A stretch of DNA of 64,000 bases, taken from contig JAFOYH010000103.1 in assembly GCA_017391465.1 (NCBI GenBank), forward strand, positions 1 to 64,000, given 5' to 3'. Below, piece by piece: positions 34,563 to 43,228 of the stretch. The position numbers were made by a program, and so were the translations under genes. The notes under the pieces were generated by a model. It was not told where the DNA came from, did no database searches, and saw only the letters and a program-made list of their open reading frames with translations. Positions within the stretch are counted from its first letter, which is position 1. The number at the start of each line of letters is the position of its first letter. The stretch comes from Lachnospiraceae bacterium (GTDB taxonomy: Bacteria; Bacillota_A; Clostridia; Lachnospirales; Lachnospiraceae).

Positions 34563-34591
34563 TTTACAATGATGGACTGTTTTGTTATAAT
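34563..34591 (+). promoter_or_regulatory. Promoter of the small acidic protein-etfBA unit, overlapped by a hairpin
   Basis: TTTACA (34563-34568), 17-base spacer and TATAAT (34586-34591). A 12-base inverted repeat (GTCCATCGTTGT 34542-34553, ACAATGATGGAC 34566-34577) covers the -35 box and part of the spacer, so it could be an operator or a second terminator for the tRNA. Confidence 0.6.
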
Positions 34592-34640
34592 ACAGAATGT
34601 GAACAGTGTTCTATAATTATAGATAAAAGGAGGTTGTGCC

Positions 34641-34904
34641 ATGTATCAGGTAACGGTAGAAACATATAACAAAAAAAGTAAAGAGATGATTGATCACATG
34701 ACAATTGTGATGGATGATTTTGATACTGGCATAAGACGATTAGAGGATTTACTTTATGGTCTTGATGTAGAATATGATGATATCGAAGGGGACGGCGATA
34801 TGGTCATTGATGATATGTTAATGTGTGCTTCAGAAGAAGAAGAATTTATTGAAGTGCTTGAGGGGAAAAAACATATCTATAAGATTATTGGCAATGAATC
34901 ATAG
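34641..34904 (+). CDS. Small acidic protein of unknown function
   Basis: This 87-residue soluble protein is strongly acidic (repeated Asp/Glu in the middle, DDIEGDGDMVIDDM) and predicted alpha/beta. There are no cysteines apart from one, no membrane segment and no known motif. GGAGG precedes the ATG, and codon use is like its neighbours, so it is a real gene. It lies 56 bases upstream of etfB with no terminator between, suggesting cotranscription. Confidence 0.65.
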   Translation: MYQVTVETYNKKSKEMIDHMTIVMDDFDTGIRRLEDLLYGLDVEYDDIEGDGDMVIDDMLMCASEEEEFIEVLEGKKHIYKIIGNES

Positions 34905-34960
34905 CATAATTTAGGACTAAGTTTCAGAATGATTATATGTTAAACAGGGGAGGTAGTACG

Positions 34961-35767
34961 TTGAAAATTTTAGTATTGGTTAAACAGGTTCCTGATGGAA
35001 AAGAGATTGAGATTGATCCGATAACAAACAATCTCATTCGTGAAGGTGCTCCAAGTATGATTAATCCTTTTGATGCGTATACATTGGAGGTTGCGGTCCG
35101 CATCAAGGAAGTAAGCAAAGATACCGAGATTACTGTTTTGTCTATGGGTCCTATGCAGGCGAAAGAGGTACTTAGATACTGTCTTTCTGTTGGTGCAGAT
35201 CACGCATATCTGTGCAGTGATGAAGAAGTATTTAAAGGATCAGATACATTAGCCACAAGTTACATTCTGGCTTCGACGATTCAGATGATCGAGGAAGAAC
35301 ATGGAAGATTTGATCTTATTTTGGCAGGAAAACAGGCTGTTGACTGTGAAACAGGACAGGTGGGGCCAGAAGTGGCAGCTCACCTTGGCATAGCACAGGT
35401 AACCTATGCACTTGAAGTAACTAATGGCAGTCAAAGTGTTATTGTGAAAAGAAGCAGTGATTATGGATACGACATGGTATCTGTACAGAAACCTTGTCTT
35501 GTTACGGTTGAAAAACCAATATATAATCCACGTTATCCATCGATTAAAAGTAAGATGGAAGCACATAAAAAAGAAATAAAAGTTATTGCATCCAAAGATA
35601 TTCCTGGACTTGACCTGTCCAGATGTGGTGTTCAAGGTTCTCCTACGAGTGTTGACAAAATGTATGCGCCAGTACGTAATAAGCATTGCGTAAAAATTGA
35701 AGAAGAAACGGTGCAGGCATCTGCAGCAAAATTAATAAATTTGCTCATTAATGCAAATAAATTATAA
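34961..35767 (+). CDS. etfB: Electron transfer flavoprotein beta subunit (TTG start)
   Basis: This 268-residue EtfB begins KILVLVKQVPDGKEIEIDP and shows the AMP/FAD-binding signature LILAGKQAVDCETGQVGP near residues 117-134. EtfAB carries electrons between dehydrogenases (or NADH) and other acceptors; clostridial versions can bifurcate. The start is TTG 34961, 8 bases after GGGGAGG; an ATG eight codons upstream lies before that ribosome binding site. No acyl-CoA dehydrogenase is adjacent. etfA follows after 16 bases. Confidence 0.9.
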   Translation: MKILVLVKQVPDGKEIEIDPITNNLIREGAPSMINPFDAYTLEVAVRIKEVSKDTEITVLSMGPMQAKEVLRYCLSVGADHAYLCSDEEVFKGSDTLATSYILASTIQMIEEEHGRFDLILAGKQAVDCETGQVGPEVAAHLGIAQVTYALEVTNGSQSVIVKRSSDYGYDMVSVQKPCLVTVEKPIYNPRYPSIKSKMEAHKKEIKVIASKDIPGLDLSRCGVQGSPTSVDKMYAPVRNKHCVKIEEETVQASAAKLINLLINANKL

Positions 35768-35783
35768 TTAAGGAGGCAAGAAC

Positions 35784-36785
35784 ATGGATAAGAACGAATA
35801 TAAAAATTTATGGGTATATATAGAAGTTGAAGAAAATATTGCCAAGCCAGTTGGATTTGAATTGCTTGCCCCTGCAAGAAAAATAGCAGATAAGATGGAT
35901 CAGAAACTGGTTGCAGTGGTTATTGGCGGTTCTGTTGAGAGCATTGCCAATGAAGCCATTGAATATGGTGCAGATGAGGTATTATTGATTGAAGGTGAAG
36001 AATATTACAATTTCTCAACAGATGCTTATGCTTATGCTTTAGAAACACTTGCTCGTAAGTATAAACCATCCATTATTCTTATGGGTGCCACACGTAATGG
36101 CCGCGATTTTGGCCCGCGCGTTGCCTGCAATCTGAAAACAGGTTTATCTGCAGACTGTACGATCATGGATTATGACAAAGAAAATGGCAATGTAATATGG
36201 ACGCGTCCGGCTTATGGTGGAGATCTTATGGCAGCTATTCTTTGTTCAGATCATCGTCCTCAGATGGGAACAGTGCGTCAGGGTATTTTCAGAAAACCCG
36301 TCAAAAACCGTGATCGCAGTGGTCAGATTATTCGTGAGGATATTCACATTGCAAAAGAGGATATTCGTCTGAAACTCATTGAAAGGGTTAAAGAAGTTGC
36401 AGAGAGAGTTGGGCTTGAAGAGGCAGATGTTATTTTAGCGGCAGGTCGTGGTATTGGAACGGCTGAAAATTATAAGCTGATTGAAGAATATGCTAAAGAA
36501 TTGAATGCAGTTCCGGCTGCGTCCAGAGCGATTGTTGATGCCGGATGGGTCCCTTATGCTTATCAGGTTGGGCAGACAGGTAAAATTGTTTCTCCAAGAG
36601 TTTATATCGCGTGTGGAATTTCCGGGGCAATGAATCATACCATGGGTATGTCTGGTTCGGATTGTATCATAGCAATCAATAAAGATCCAGATGCTCCAAT
36701 TTTTGATATTGCGGATTATGGTATTGTTGGAGATCTTTTTGAAGTGCTTCCGGAATTTGTAAATACATATAAAAAAGCGAAGTAG
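35784..36785 (+). CDS. etfA: Electron transfer flavoprotein alpha subunit
   Basis: This 333-residue EtfA has an N-terminal Rossmann-like domain (about 1-195) and the conserved C-terminal FAD domain. The FAD motifs are AAGRGIG near 219, GQTGKIVSPRVYIACGISGA near 269-288 and INKDPDAPIFDIADYGIVGD near 303-322. There is no N-terminal ferredoxin domain. It forms a heterodimer with EtfB, encoded just upstream; the partner dehydrogenase must be elsewhere. AGGAGG precedes the start. Confidence 0.92.
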   Translation: MDKNEYKNLWVYIEVEENIAKPVGFELLAPARKIADKMDQKLVAVVIGGSVESIANEAIEYGADEVLLIEGEEYYNFSTDAYAYALETLARKYKPSIILMGATRNGRDFGPRVACNLKTGLSADCTIMDYDKENGNVIWTRPAYGGDLMAAILCSDHRPQMGTVRQGIFRKPVKNRDRSGQIIREDIHIAKEDIRLKLIERVKEVAERVGLEEADVILAAGRGIGTAENYKLIEEYAKELNAVPAASRAIVDAGWVPYAYQVGQTGKIVSPRVYIACGISGAMNHTMGMSGSDCIIAINKDPDAPIFDIADYGIVGDLFEVLPEFVNTYKKAK

Positions 36786-36808
36786 AATTTCTGTGAGTTT
36801 AAAAAATC

Positions 36809-36845
36809 AAGAGACAGGATCTTTGTCGGAGAAACTGTCTCTTTT
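36809..36845 (+). terminator. Terminator of the etfBA unit
   Basis: AAGAGACAG (36809-36817) pairs with CTGTCTCTT (36835-36843), with TTTT at the end. Confidence 0.7.
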
Positions 36846-36891
36846 GTATGAAAAATATGAATATTTTATTCAAAAAAATAAATAAAACCAC

Positions 36892-36920
36892 TTGCATTTT
36901 ATAAAAAGGTATGTTATTAT
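36892..36920 (+). promoter_or_regulatory. Promoter of tRNA-Leu copy 1
   Basis: TTGCAT (36892-36897), 17-base spacer and TATTAT (36915-36920). The same arrangement recurs before copy 2. Confidence 0.65.
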
Positions 36921-36945
36921 AAACTACGTTGTGAGTGCAACATAC

Positions 36946-37030
36946 GCAGTTGTGGCGGAATTGGCATACGCGCTAGACTAAGGATCTAGTCCGGGTTAAC
37001 TGGGTACGGGTTCAAGTCCCGTCAACTGCA
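36946..37030 (+). tRNA. tRNA-Leu (anticodon AAG), copy 1
   Basis: An 85-base class II tRNA: acceptor GCAGTTG / CAACTGC, D arm GTGGCGGAATTGGCATACGC, anticodon loop CTAAGGA with AAG at 36980-36982, long variable arm and T arm ACGGGTTCAAGTCCCGT. Discriminator A; CCA is not encoded. It reads CTT leucine codons. An identical copy lies at 38115. Confidence 0.93.
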
Positions 37031-37033
37031 TAG

Positions 37034-37063
37034 AACCGATAGGTATTTGCCTATCGGTTTTTT
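37034..37063 (+). terminator. Terminator of tRNA-Leu copy 1
   Basis: AACCGATAGG pairs with CCTATCGGTT (37050-37059) and a T run follows. It is identical in copy 2. Confidence 0.8.
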
Positions 37064-37164
37064 GCATTAAAGGATATTTCCGTAATGCAAAAAGAGTTAT
37101 ACGAAGGATTCGCACTCGCTTAAAATATTCAGATAAATTTTTAATGGGTTACAAGAGGTGTTTT

Positions 37165-38040
37165 ATGAGAAAGCATATGAATCCGCGTTTGATGTTAATC
37201 ACATCGATGACGATTTTTGGAACAATCGGTCTTTTTGTGCGCAATATTCCAGTATCTTCCGGAGAATTGGCTTTGTACCGTGCTATTTTGGCTGCACTTT
37301 TGATTGGCGGCTTTTTGATGCTGACAAAACAAAGGATACCGTTTTATCGAATTAAGAAAGAGATTCCATTACTTCTAGTATCGGGCATCGCCATGGGAAT
37401 TAACTGGATGCTTCTTTTTGAAGCCTATAAATACACAACAGTGTCTGTGGCTACGTTAAGTTATTATTTTGCTCCGGTTATTGTTATTGTTGCATGCCCG
37501 ATTCTTTTTAAAGAAAAGCTGAGCAATAAACAGATTGTTTGTTTTATCATGTCAACATTGGGACTTGTACTTATTACGGGTATTGGTGATATGGGTGGAA
37601 AGAACAATTTGATAGGAATTCTTTTTGGATTGGGTGCTGCTGTCTTTTATGCAACGGTCATTCTTTTAAATAAATTTATTAAAAATGTTGAAGGGATTCA
37701 TCGAACATTTTTGCAATTTCTTGCGGCTATTATGGTCATGATTCCATATGTGATGATGACAAGTGGTGTGACATTGGAAAGCATGGACAGTATGGGATGG
37801 ATTTGTCTTCTGATTGTCGGACTTATTCATACAGGCGTAACTTATTGTATGTATTTTTCATCATTAAAAGAGATTCCGGGACAGAAAGCAGCGATTTTGA
37901 GTTATATTGATCCATTCGTTGCGGTTGTGATTTCTGTTACAGTTTTGGGTGAAAAGATGACATTTTGTCAGGTTTTTGGCGGTGTTTTAATTCTTGGGTT
38001 TACTTTGTGGAATGAAATATCACCTGAAATCACGAATTAA
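37165..38040 (+). CDS. EamA/DMT-superfamily transporter
   Basis: This 291-residue membrane protein has ten hydrophobic segments arranged as two EamA repeats (helices 1-5 and 6-10), including the typical ends of each repeat (APVIVIVACPILFKEKLS and IDPFVAVVISVTVLGEKMT). DMT transporters of this type usually export amino acids or other metabolites; the substrate is unknown. ATG 37165 has GAGGTG at proper distance; an ATG seven codons upstream has none. It sits between the two tRNA-Leu copies. Confidence 0.85.
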   Translation: MRKHMNPRLMLITSMTIFGTIGLFVRNIPVSSGELALYRAILAALLIGGFLMLTKQRIPFYRIKKEIPLLLVSGIAMGINWMLLFEAYKYTTVSVATLSYYFAPVIVIVACPILFKEKLSNKQIVCFIMSTLGLVLITGIGDMGGKNNLIGILFGLGAAVFYATVILLNKFIKNVEGIHRTFLQFLAAIMVMIPYVMMTSGVTLESMDSMGWICLLIVGLIHTGVTYCMYFSSLKEIPGQKAAILSYIDPFVAVVISVTVLGEKMTFCQVFGGVLILGFTLWNEISPEITN

Positions 38041-38060
38041 ATAAAAAATTAAAAAAAAGC

Positions 38061-38089
38061 TTGCATTTTGTAAAATGATATGATATTAT
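38061..38089 (+). promoter_or_regulatory. Promoter of tRNA-Leu copy 2
   Basis: TTGCAT (38061-38066), 17-base spacer and TATTAT (38084-38089). Confidence 0.65.
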
Positions 38090-38114
38090 AAACTACGTTG
38101 TGAGAACGACATAC

Positions 38115-38199
38115 GCAGTTGTGGCGGAATTGGCATACGCGCTAGACTAAGGATCTAGTCCGGGTTAACTGGGTACGGGTTCAAGTCCCGTCAACTGCA
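38115..38199 (+). tRNA. tRNA-Leu (anticodon AAG), copy 2
   Basis: Base-for-base identical to the 85-base tRNA at 36946. The preceding leader (AAACTACGTTGTGAG) and the following terminator are also conserved, so the whole transcription cassette is duplicated. Confidence 0.93.
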
Positions 38200-38202
38200 T
38201 AG

Positions 38203-38234
38203 AACCGATAGGTATTTGCCTATCGGTTTTTTTG
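38203..38234 (+). terminator. Terminator of tRNA-Leu copy 2
   Basis: The same AACCGATAGG / CCTATCGGTT hairpin followed by seven T. The remainder up to 38413 is AT-rich, with TATAAT near 38380 as a probable -10 box of the next gene. Confidence 0.8.
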
Positions 38235-38413
38235 TTATATGTCAAATTTGATTTAAATAGTTTAATCTTTCTTAATAAATTAAAGCGTTTTTTTATGGAT
38301 ATTCTATAGTTTAAGTTATATAATGAGGTTATTCATAAGAAAAGGGCTCAGACTTTTTTTCTAATTTGGAATAGTGTATAATAAAAACAGATTATGATCA
38401 GGAGGACATAGAT

Positions 38414-39094
38414 ATGAAAAAAATTAAAAGAACAATTGGGTTATTAACGATAATGTGTTTCATGTCAATTTCTTTCACAGCATGTGGTGGTAATAACGTA
38501 CCAGAGAATAAGGACACTGTTGTAGAAGAAGAATCCATTCCGGTGAAAGAAACGGAAGCGGAGACAAAGCCATATTTTGAAGAAACAAGAGATGCGGTCG
38601 ATGTAGAGGTTCCGGATGAAGTGGATGGTTTACGTCCGATTATGTTTGGTCTTTGCAAAGCAATGACAGGCGGTGGAACATATAATCCAGCAGATAACCT
38701 TTTCTATTGGGAAGCATTGTATTCTGCGATTAATGGAAATACATGGGTTCATCCGGACATAAGTCTTGCGGATAATGGTGCGGGATATATGGTTCCGAAG
38801 GTCGTTATGGAAGCGTATGCAAAGGCGATGTTTGCTGATGCGAGCACACTTCCTGAGATTCCATCCAATATGGGGGGCATCCAGTATGTGGAAGAAGAAG
38901 ACAGCTATATGCTTTACAGTGCAGGCGGTTATGTTGGAAACATGGAAATAGAGGCTGTTGAATCAAAGGATGATGGTTACAGTGTATCTGTAGCATTTTA
39001 TGTGAAAAATGGAAATATTGAAAGATATACATTTCAGATGCGTGCCGAAGGGACAGAGCCATTTGCATATGGAATTTACGGCATGACGGAATAA
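38414..39094 (+). CDS. Putative lipoprotein of unknown function
   Basis: This 226-residue protein has a lipoprotein signal peptide (charged KKIKR, hydrophobic core, lipobox FTAC with Cys24). An acidic Glu/Thr linker (about 30-62) and a globular domain (about 65-226) with no motif that I recognise follow. It should be anchored on the outer face of the membrane. It is followed after about 50 bases by a larger membrane-anchored protein, and the two may work together. Good AGGAGG start. Confidence 0.75.
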   Translation: MKKIKRTIGLLTIMCFMSISFTACGGNNVPENKDTVVEEESIPVKETEAETKPYFEETRDAVDVEVPDEVDGLRPIMFGLCKAMTGGGTYNPADNLFYWEALYSAINGNTWVHPDISLADNGAGYMVPKVVMEAYAKAMFADASTLPEIPSNMGGIQYVEEEDSYMLYSAGGYVGNMEIEAVESKDDGYSVSVAFYVKNGNIERYTFQMRAEGTEPFAYGIYGMTE

Positions 39095-39143
39095 ATGATT
39101 GGAATGTGAGATTATGATTGCCTGAAATTTGGAGGTATAAAGT

Positions 39144-40760
39144 ATGAAAAAGATACTGCGCACTGCAGTGATTACGATTTTATTTGCGTTTGTTTCGTTT
39201 TATTTTACATTGCCGGCATTAAATTTACGATCACCAATGTTTTACAGTTGGCTTCTGGAAGTTGCGGTTGTGTATGTGATTGCGTCTTTGGTTGGCACAT
39301 TTTCCATGGAAAATTTAAGAAACCGTACCGTTGATTTTAGCTTTTTGAAGAAAAATGCGAAAATCGGTATTTTTGTGGCAGCGGCATGTATTGCAGCTTT
39401 GGGGGTAGGGAAAGTCATTTCCCATGAATTTTTTAATGCAAGTAAATATCAGCAGTTGATGTTAGTAGAAAATCGTGAATTTGCAGAAGATATTACACAG
39501 ATTTCAATGAATGATGTTCCTATTGTAGATAAAGATTCGGCCATTCGTCTTGGAAATCGTAAGATAGGCGAACTTGTTAACCTGATTTCCCAGTTTGAAG
39601 TGGATGAATATTCGTATTCGTATACACAGATTAATTATAAGGATGTTCCAACACGAGTTGCGCCTTTGCGTTATGGAGATGTGATCAAGTGGTTTAATAA
39701 TCAGTCTGAGGGTATTCCGGGATATATTGCGGTCGATATGACCAGTCAGGATGTGGAACTAGTACAATTAGATAACGGGATGAAATATTCTCCGGGCGAA
39801 TATTTCTTCAGAGATTTGGATCGTCACATTCGTTTTAGTTATCCAACAAAGATTTTCGAAGACTATTCATTTGAAATCGATGATGAAGGACATCCATACT
39901 GGATCTGTCCGGTGATTGAATATACGATCGGTTTATTTGGTGGTCGGGATGTGTCCGGTGTTGTTATTGTAGATGCATGTAATGGTGATTCTGTTTATTA
40001 TGATATAAAAGATGTTCCACAATGGGTAGACATTGCTTATGATGCGGATATTATTGTTGAGCAGATTGATTATTGGGGTAAATATAAAAATGGCTTTATC
40101 AATACGATGTTTGGACAGAAAGATGTTTGTGTGACATCCGGCGGATATAATTATCTTGCAATGGATGATGATGTATGGCTTTATACAGGACTGACATCTG
40201 TTGGAAATGATGAGTCGAATATTGGGCTTGTTTTGGTGAATATGCGTACAAAAGAGGCCAGATATTATATTGTTTCCGGTGCAACGGAATATTCGGCTAT
40301 GGAATCTGCTGAAGGTCAGGTGCAGAATCTGGCTTATAAAGCAACTTTCCCTGTGTTGCTGAATATTGGTGGTCAGCCAACTTATCTGGTTTCTTTAAAA
40401 GACAATGCGGGGCTTGTTAAGAAGTTTGCTTTTGTTAATGTTGAAAAATACCAGCAGGTTGCCATTGGAGATACATTAGATGAGGCATATTCAGTTTATG
40501 TTAAGTTATTATCTTCCAGTCAGATTATTGACACTGAATCTTTAAATGAAATTACAGGTACTGTAAAATATGTTGACACTGCTGTTAAAGAAGGTAATAC
40601 GTATTTTTATGTACAGTTAACAAATTCAGATAAAGTATTTATTGCATCAATTCAGGTGGATGATCTGCTTGCAATATTAAAACCTGAGGATCTGATAACG
40701 ATTAGATATGCAAATTCTGAAGAAACATTTGTCATGATGAATCAGATTGAAAAGAAATAG
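39144..40760 (+). CDS. Large membrane-anchored protein of unknown function
   Basis: This 538-residue protein has three hydrophobic segments near the N-terminus (about residues 6-27, 34-54 and 73-90). A long extracytoplasmic region rich in Tyr, Asp and beta strands follows (about 95-538). Segments such as WICPVIEYTIGLFGGRDVSG and VVIVDACNGDSVYYDI resemble PepSY-like repeats of proteins that handle surface or extracellular substrates, but this is weak. I do not recognise a catalytic motif. It is 8 bases ahead of the NusG-II-domain gene, suggesting an operon running to 41631. Confidence 0.65.
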   Translation: MKKILRTAVITILFAFVSFYFTLPALNLRSPMFYSWLLEVAVVYVIASLVGTFSMENLRNRTVDFSFLKKNAKIGIFVAAACIAALGVGKVISHEFFNASKYQQLMLVENREFAEDITQISMNDVPIVDKDSAIRLGNRKIGELVNLISQFEVDEYSYSYTQINYKDVPTRVAPLRYGDVIKWFNNQSEGIPGYIAVDMTSQDVELVQLDNGMKYSPGEYFFRDLDRHIRFSYPTKIFEDYSFEIDDEGHPYWICPVIEYTIGLFGGRDVSGVVIVDACNGDSVYYDIKDVPQWVDIAYDADIIVEQIDYWGKYKNGFINTMFGQKDVCVTSGGYNYLAMDDDVWLYTGLTSVGNDESNIGLVLVNMRTKEARYYIVSGATEYSAMESAEGQVQNLAYKATFPVLLNIGGQPTYLVSLKDNAGLVKKFAFVNVEKYQQVAIGDTLDEAYSVYVKLLSSSQIIDTESLNEITGTVKYVDTAVKEGNTYFYVQLTNSDKVFIASIQVDDLLAILKPEDLITIRYANSEETFVMMNQIEKK

Positions 40761-40768
40761 AGGCTGCT

Positions 40769-41128
40769 ATGAAAAAAGGGGATTTTATTCTAATTTGTCT
40801 GATGTTGTGTATGGCATGTGTCCTGTTTTGTATGAATTTTTTCGGTGATCATGGGCAAGGTGGAACGGTAACAGTGACAATTGATGGCAAAATTTATGGT
40901 ACCTATGATATGTCGGTGAATCAGGAGATTATCATTGATGAACCCATAGGATATAATCATTTTGTTATTAAAGATGGTATTGTAACTATGATGGAGGCGG
41001 ACTGTCCGGATCAGTATTGTGTAAAACATGCATCCATTCACAGAGAAGGAGAAACCATCGTTTGTTTGCCGCATAAAGTGGTTCTTGAGATTACCGAGAG
41101 CGATGAACAAAGAGAAGTTGATGCGTAG
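40769..41128 (+). CDS. NusG-domain-II-containing membrane-anchored protein
   Basis: This 119-residue protein has an N-terminal membrane segment (about 6-24) followed by a small beta domain typical of NusG_II proteins: GKIYGTYDMSVNQEI, EADCPDQYCVKH near residues 77-88 and ICLPHKVVLEI-like ending (TIVCLPHKVVLEI). The conserved C..xxC..H and Cys-Leu-Pro-His are present. These proteins are usually next to a Gx transporter or ApbE/Rnf-related genes; the function is unknown. The next gene is the Gx transporter, 11 bases away. Confidence 0.8.
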   Translation: MKKGDFILICLMLCMACVLFCMNFFGDHGQGGTVTVTIDGKIYGTYDMSVNQEIIIDEPIGYNHFVIKDGIVTMMEADCPDQYCVKHASIHREGETIVCLPHKVVLEITESDEQREVDA

Positions 41129-41139
41129 GGGATAAAGAG

Positions 41140-41631
41140 ATGTCAAAAAAAGTTGCGATGACAGGGATGTTTGTTGCCCTGGCGATGATATTCAGTTATG
41201 TTGAAGTGCTTATACCCATTAATCTTGGAATTCCGGGGATGAAACTTGGACTTGCCAATTTGGTTGTGGTTGTTACTTTATACACATTGGGAATACAGAC
41301 TGCTTTTGCAGTCTCTGCCGTACGTATCCTGCTGGTTGCCATGACTTTTGGAAGTGTGTCAGCTATGCTCTATAGTCTGGCAGGTGGAATTTTGAGTTTT
41401 TCAGGAATGACATTGTTAAAGAAAATGCCGTGTTTTTCTGTTGTGGGAGTCAGTGCTGCCGGTGGTGTTTTGCATAATGCAGGTCAGCTTGCAGTGGCTA
41501 TGGCGGTTGTTGAGAATGTGAATCTGATCGCCTATTTTCCACCATTGACGGTTGCGGGCACGATTACAGGAACATTGATTGGTTTCGTGTCGCTTAAAGT
41601 GATTCCAAGAGTGAAACCAATGATGAAATAA
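41140..41631 (+). CDS. Gx transporter family (HepT/heptaprenyl diphosphate synthase component I-like) membrane protein
   Basis: This 163-residue protein has five hydrophobic segments and glycine-rich signature stretches (NLGIPGMKLGLANLVVVVTL near residues 27-46, GGVLHNAGQLAVA near 108-120). It resembles ECF-type substrate-binding membrane components and is annotated as Gx transporter or HepST component I. It is the partner of the NusG-II gene just upstream; a synthase subunit is not present. Substrate unknown. Confidence 0.8.
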   Translation: MSKKVAMTGMFVALAMIFSYVEVLIPINLGIPGMKLGLANLVVVVTLYTLGIQTAFAVSAVRILLVAMTFGSVSAMLYSLAGGILSFSGMTLLKKMPCFSVVGVSAAGGVLHNAGQLAVAMAVVENVNLIAYFPPLTVAGTITGTLIGFVSLKVIPRVKPMMK

Positions 41632-41767
41632 TGTTTAGAATCATATAAATTTCTGCTTTTCCATAAATGTGGAATGTGATATGATAAAAATTAAGTGTTT
41701 TTAAATGAACAAAGAGTGGCTTGTACGCTCATATGAAAATAAACTTAAAACGAGGAGTAGATTAAAG

Positions 41768-43228
41768 ATGGATAAGAAAGTCAGAACACGATTTGCACCA
41801 AGTCCAACCGGACGTATGCATGTGGGTAATTTAAGAACAGCATTATATGCTTATTTGATTGCAAAGCATGAAGGTGGAGATTTTCTTTTAAGAATTGAAG
41901 ATACAGACCAGGAACGTTTTGTAGAAGGCGCTGTTGAGATTATCAATCGCACACTTGAAAAAACAGGTTTAATTCACGATGAAGGTCCGGACAAAGATGG
42001 CGGCTGCGGTCCTTATGTTCAGAGCGAACGTCAGGCTGCAGGCATTTATATGGAATATGCTAAGAAATTGGTGGAAAAAGGTGAGGCATATTACTGCTTC
42101 TGTGATAAAGAACGTCTTGAAAGCTTAAAACAGGAAGTGGCCGGCAAAGAAATTATGATGTATGATAAACATTGTTTACACCTTTCTAAAGAAGAAGTGG
42201 AAGAGAAACTTGCAGCAGGTGTACCATTTGTTATTCGTCAGAATAATCCAACAGAAGGAACAACCACATTCCATGATGATATTTATGGTGACATCAGCGT
42301 AGATAATTCCGAATTGGATGACATGGTCCTTATTAAATCTGATGGTTATCCAACGTACAATTTTGCAAACGTCGTTGATGACCATTTAATGGGTATTACA
42401 CATGTTGTCCGTGGTAATGAATATTTATCGTCTTCTCCAAAATATAATCGTCTTTATGAGGCTTTTGGTTGGGAAGTTCCAGTTTATGTTCACTGTCCTT
42501 TGATTACAGATGAAGAACATAAGAAATTAAGTAAACGCAGCGGACATTCTTCGTTTGAAGATTTATTAGATCAGGGATTTGTGAATGAAGCTGTCGTAAA
42601 CTATGTAGCACTTCTTGGATGGAGTCCGGAAGATAACCGTGAAATTTTCTCCCTTGAAGAATTGGCAGAAGTATTTAATTATCATCATATGAGCAAATCT
42701 CCGGCAGTATTTGATATGAATAAGCTGCGCTGGATGAATGGTGAATATATTAAAGCTATGGATTTTGATAGTTTTTATGAAAGAGCCTTACCATTTATGA
42801 AAGAAGTGATTCACAAAGATGTAAACTTCAAAAAGATTGCAGAAATGGTGAAAACACGTATTGAAGTGTTCCCGGATATTCCTGCATTGATTGATTTCTT
42901 TGAAGCTGTGCCAGAATATGATGTGTCAATGTATACTCATAAGAAGATGAAAACAAATGCAGAGACATCCCTGGCTGTATTAAAAGAAATCCTTCCTGTA
43001 CTTGAAGCACATGAAGATTACAATAATGATCCGCTTTATGCATGTCTTGTTGATTTTGTAAAAGAAAAAGGATATAAAAACGGTTATGTGATGTGGCCAA
43101 TCCGTACCGCTGTTTCCGGCAAACAGATGACACCAGCTGGAGCGACAGAAATTATGGAAGTCATTGGTAAGGAAGAATCCATTGCACGTATTAAAGCAGC
43201 CATTGACAAACTGGAAGCATGCAAGTAG
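41768..43228 (+). CDS. gltX: Glutamate-tRNA ligase
   Basis: This 486-residue class I synthetase has the HIGH-equivalent HVGN in [20 protein letters not shown] (about residues 9-28), [28 protein letters not shown], and KLSKRSGH as the KMSKS motif near 257. The C-terminal half-anticodon domains follow. In bacteria lacking GlnRS it may also charge tRNA-Gln; this cannot be decided here. Start at ATG 41768 with GAGGAG; an in-frame ATG at 41705 is too far upstream. The last 10 bases overlap the helicase gene. Confidence 0.93.
   Translation: MDKKVRTRFAPSPTGRMHVGNLRTALYAYLIAKHEGGDFLLRIEDTDQERFVEGAVEIINRTLEKTGLIHDEGPDKDGGCGPYVQSERQAAGIYMEYAKKLVEKGEAYYCFCDKERLESLKQEVAGKEIMMYDKHCLHLSKEEVEEKLAAGVPFVIRQNNPTEGTTTFHDDIYGDISVDNSELDDMVLIKSDGYPTYNFANVVDDHLMGITHVVRGNEYLSSSPKYNRLYEAFGWEVPVYVHCPLITDEEHKKLSKRSGHSSFEDLLDQGFVNEAVVNYVALLGWSPEDNREIFSLEELAEVFNYHHMSKSPAVFDMNKLRWMNGEYIKAMDFDSFYERALPFMKEVIHKDVNFKKIAEMVKTRIEVFPDIPALIDFFEAVPEYDVSMYTHKKMKTNAETSLAVLKEILPVLEAHEDYNNDPLYACLVDFVKEKGYKNGYVMWPIRTAVSGKQMTPAGATEIMEVIGKEESIARIKAAIDKLEACK

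Noticed and set aside
36946..38199. The two tRNA-Leu copies as ends of an integrated mobile element
   Set aside because: There is no integrase, transposase or phage gene between them, only an EamA transporter. Promoter and terminator are duplicated too, which fits simple duplication better.
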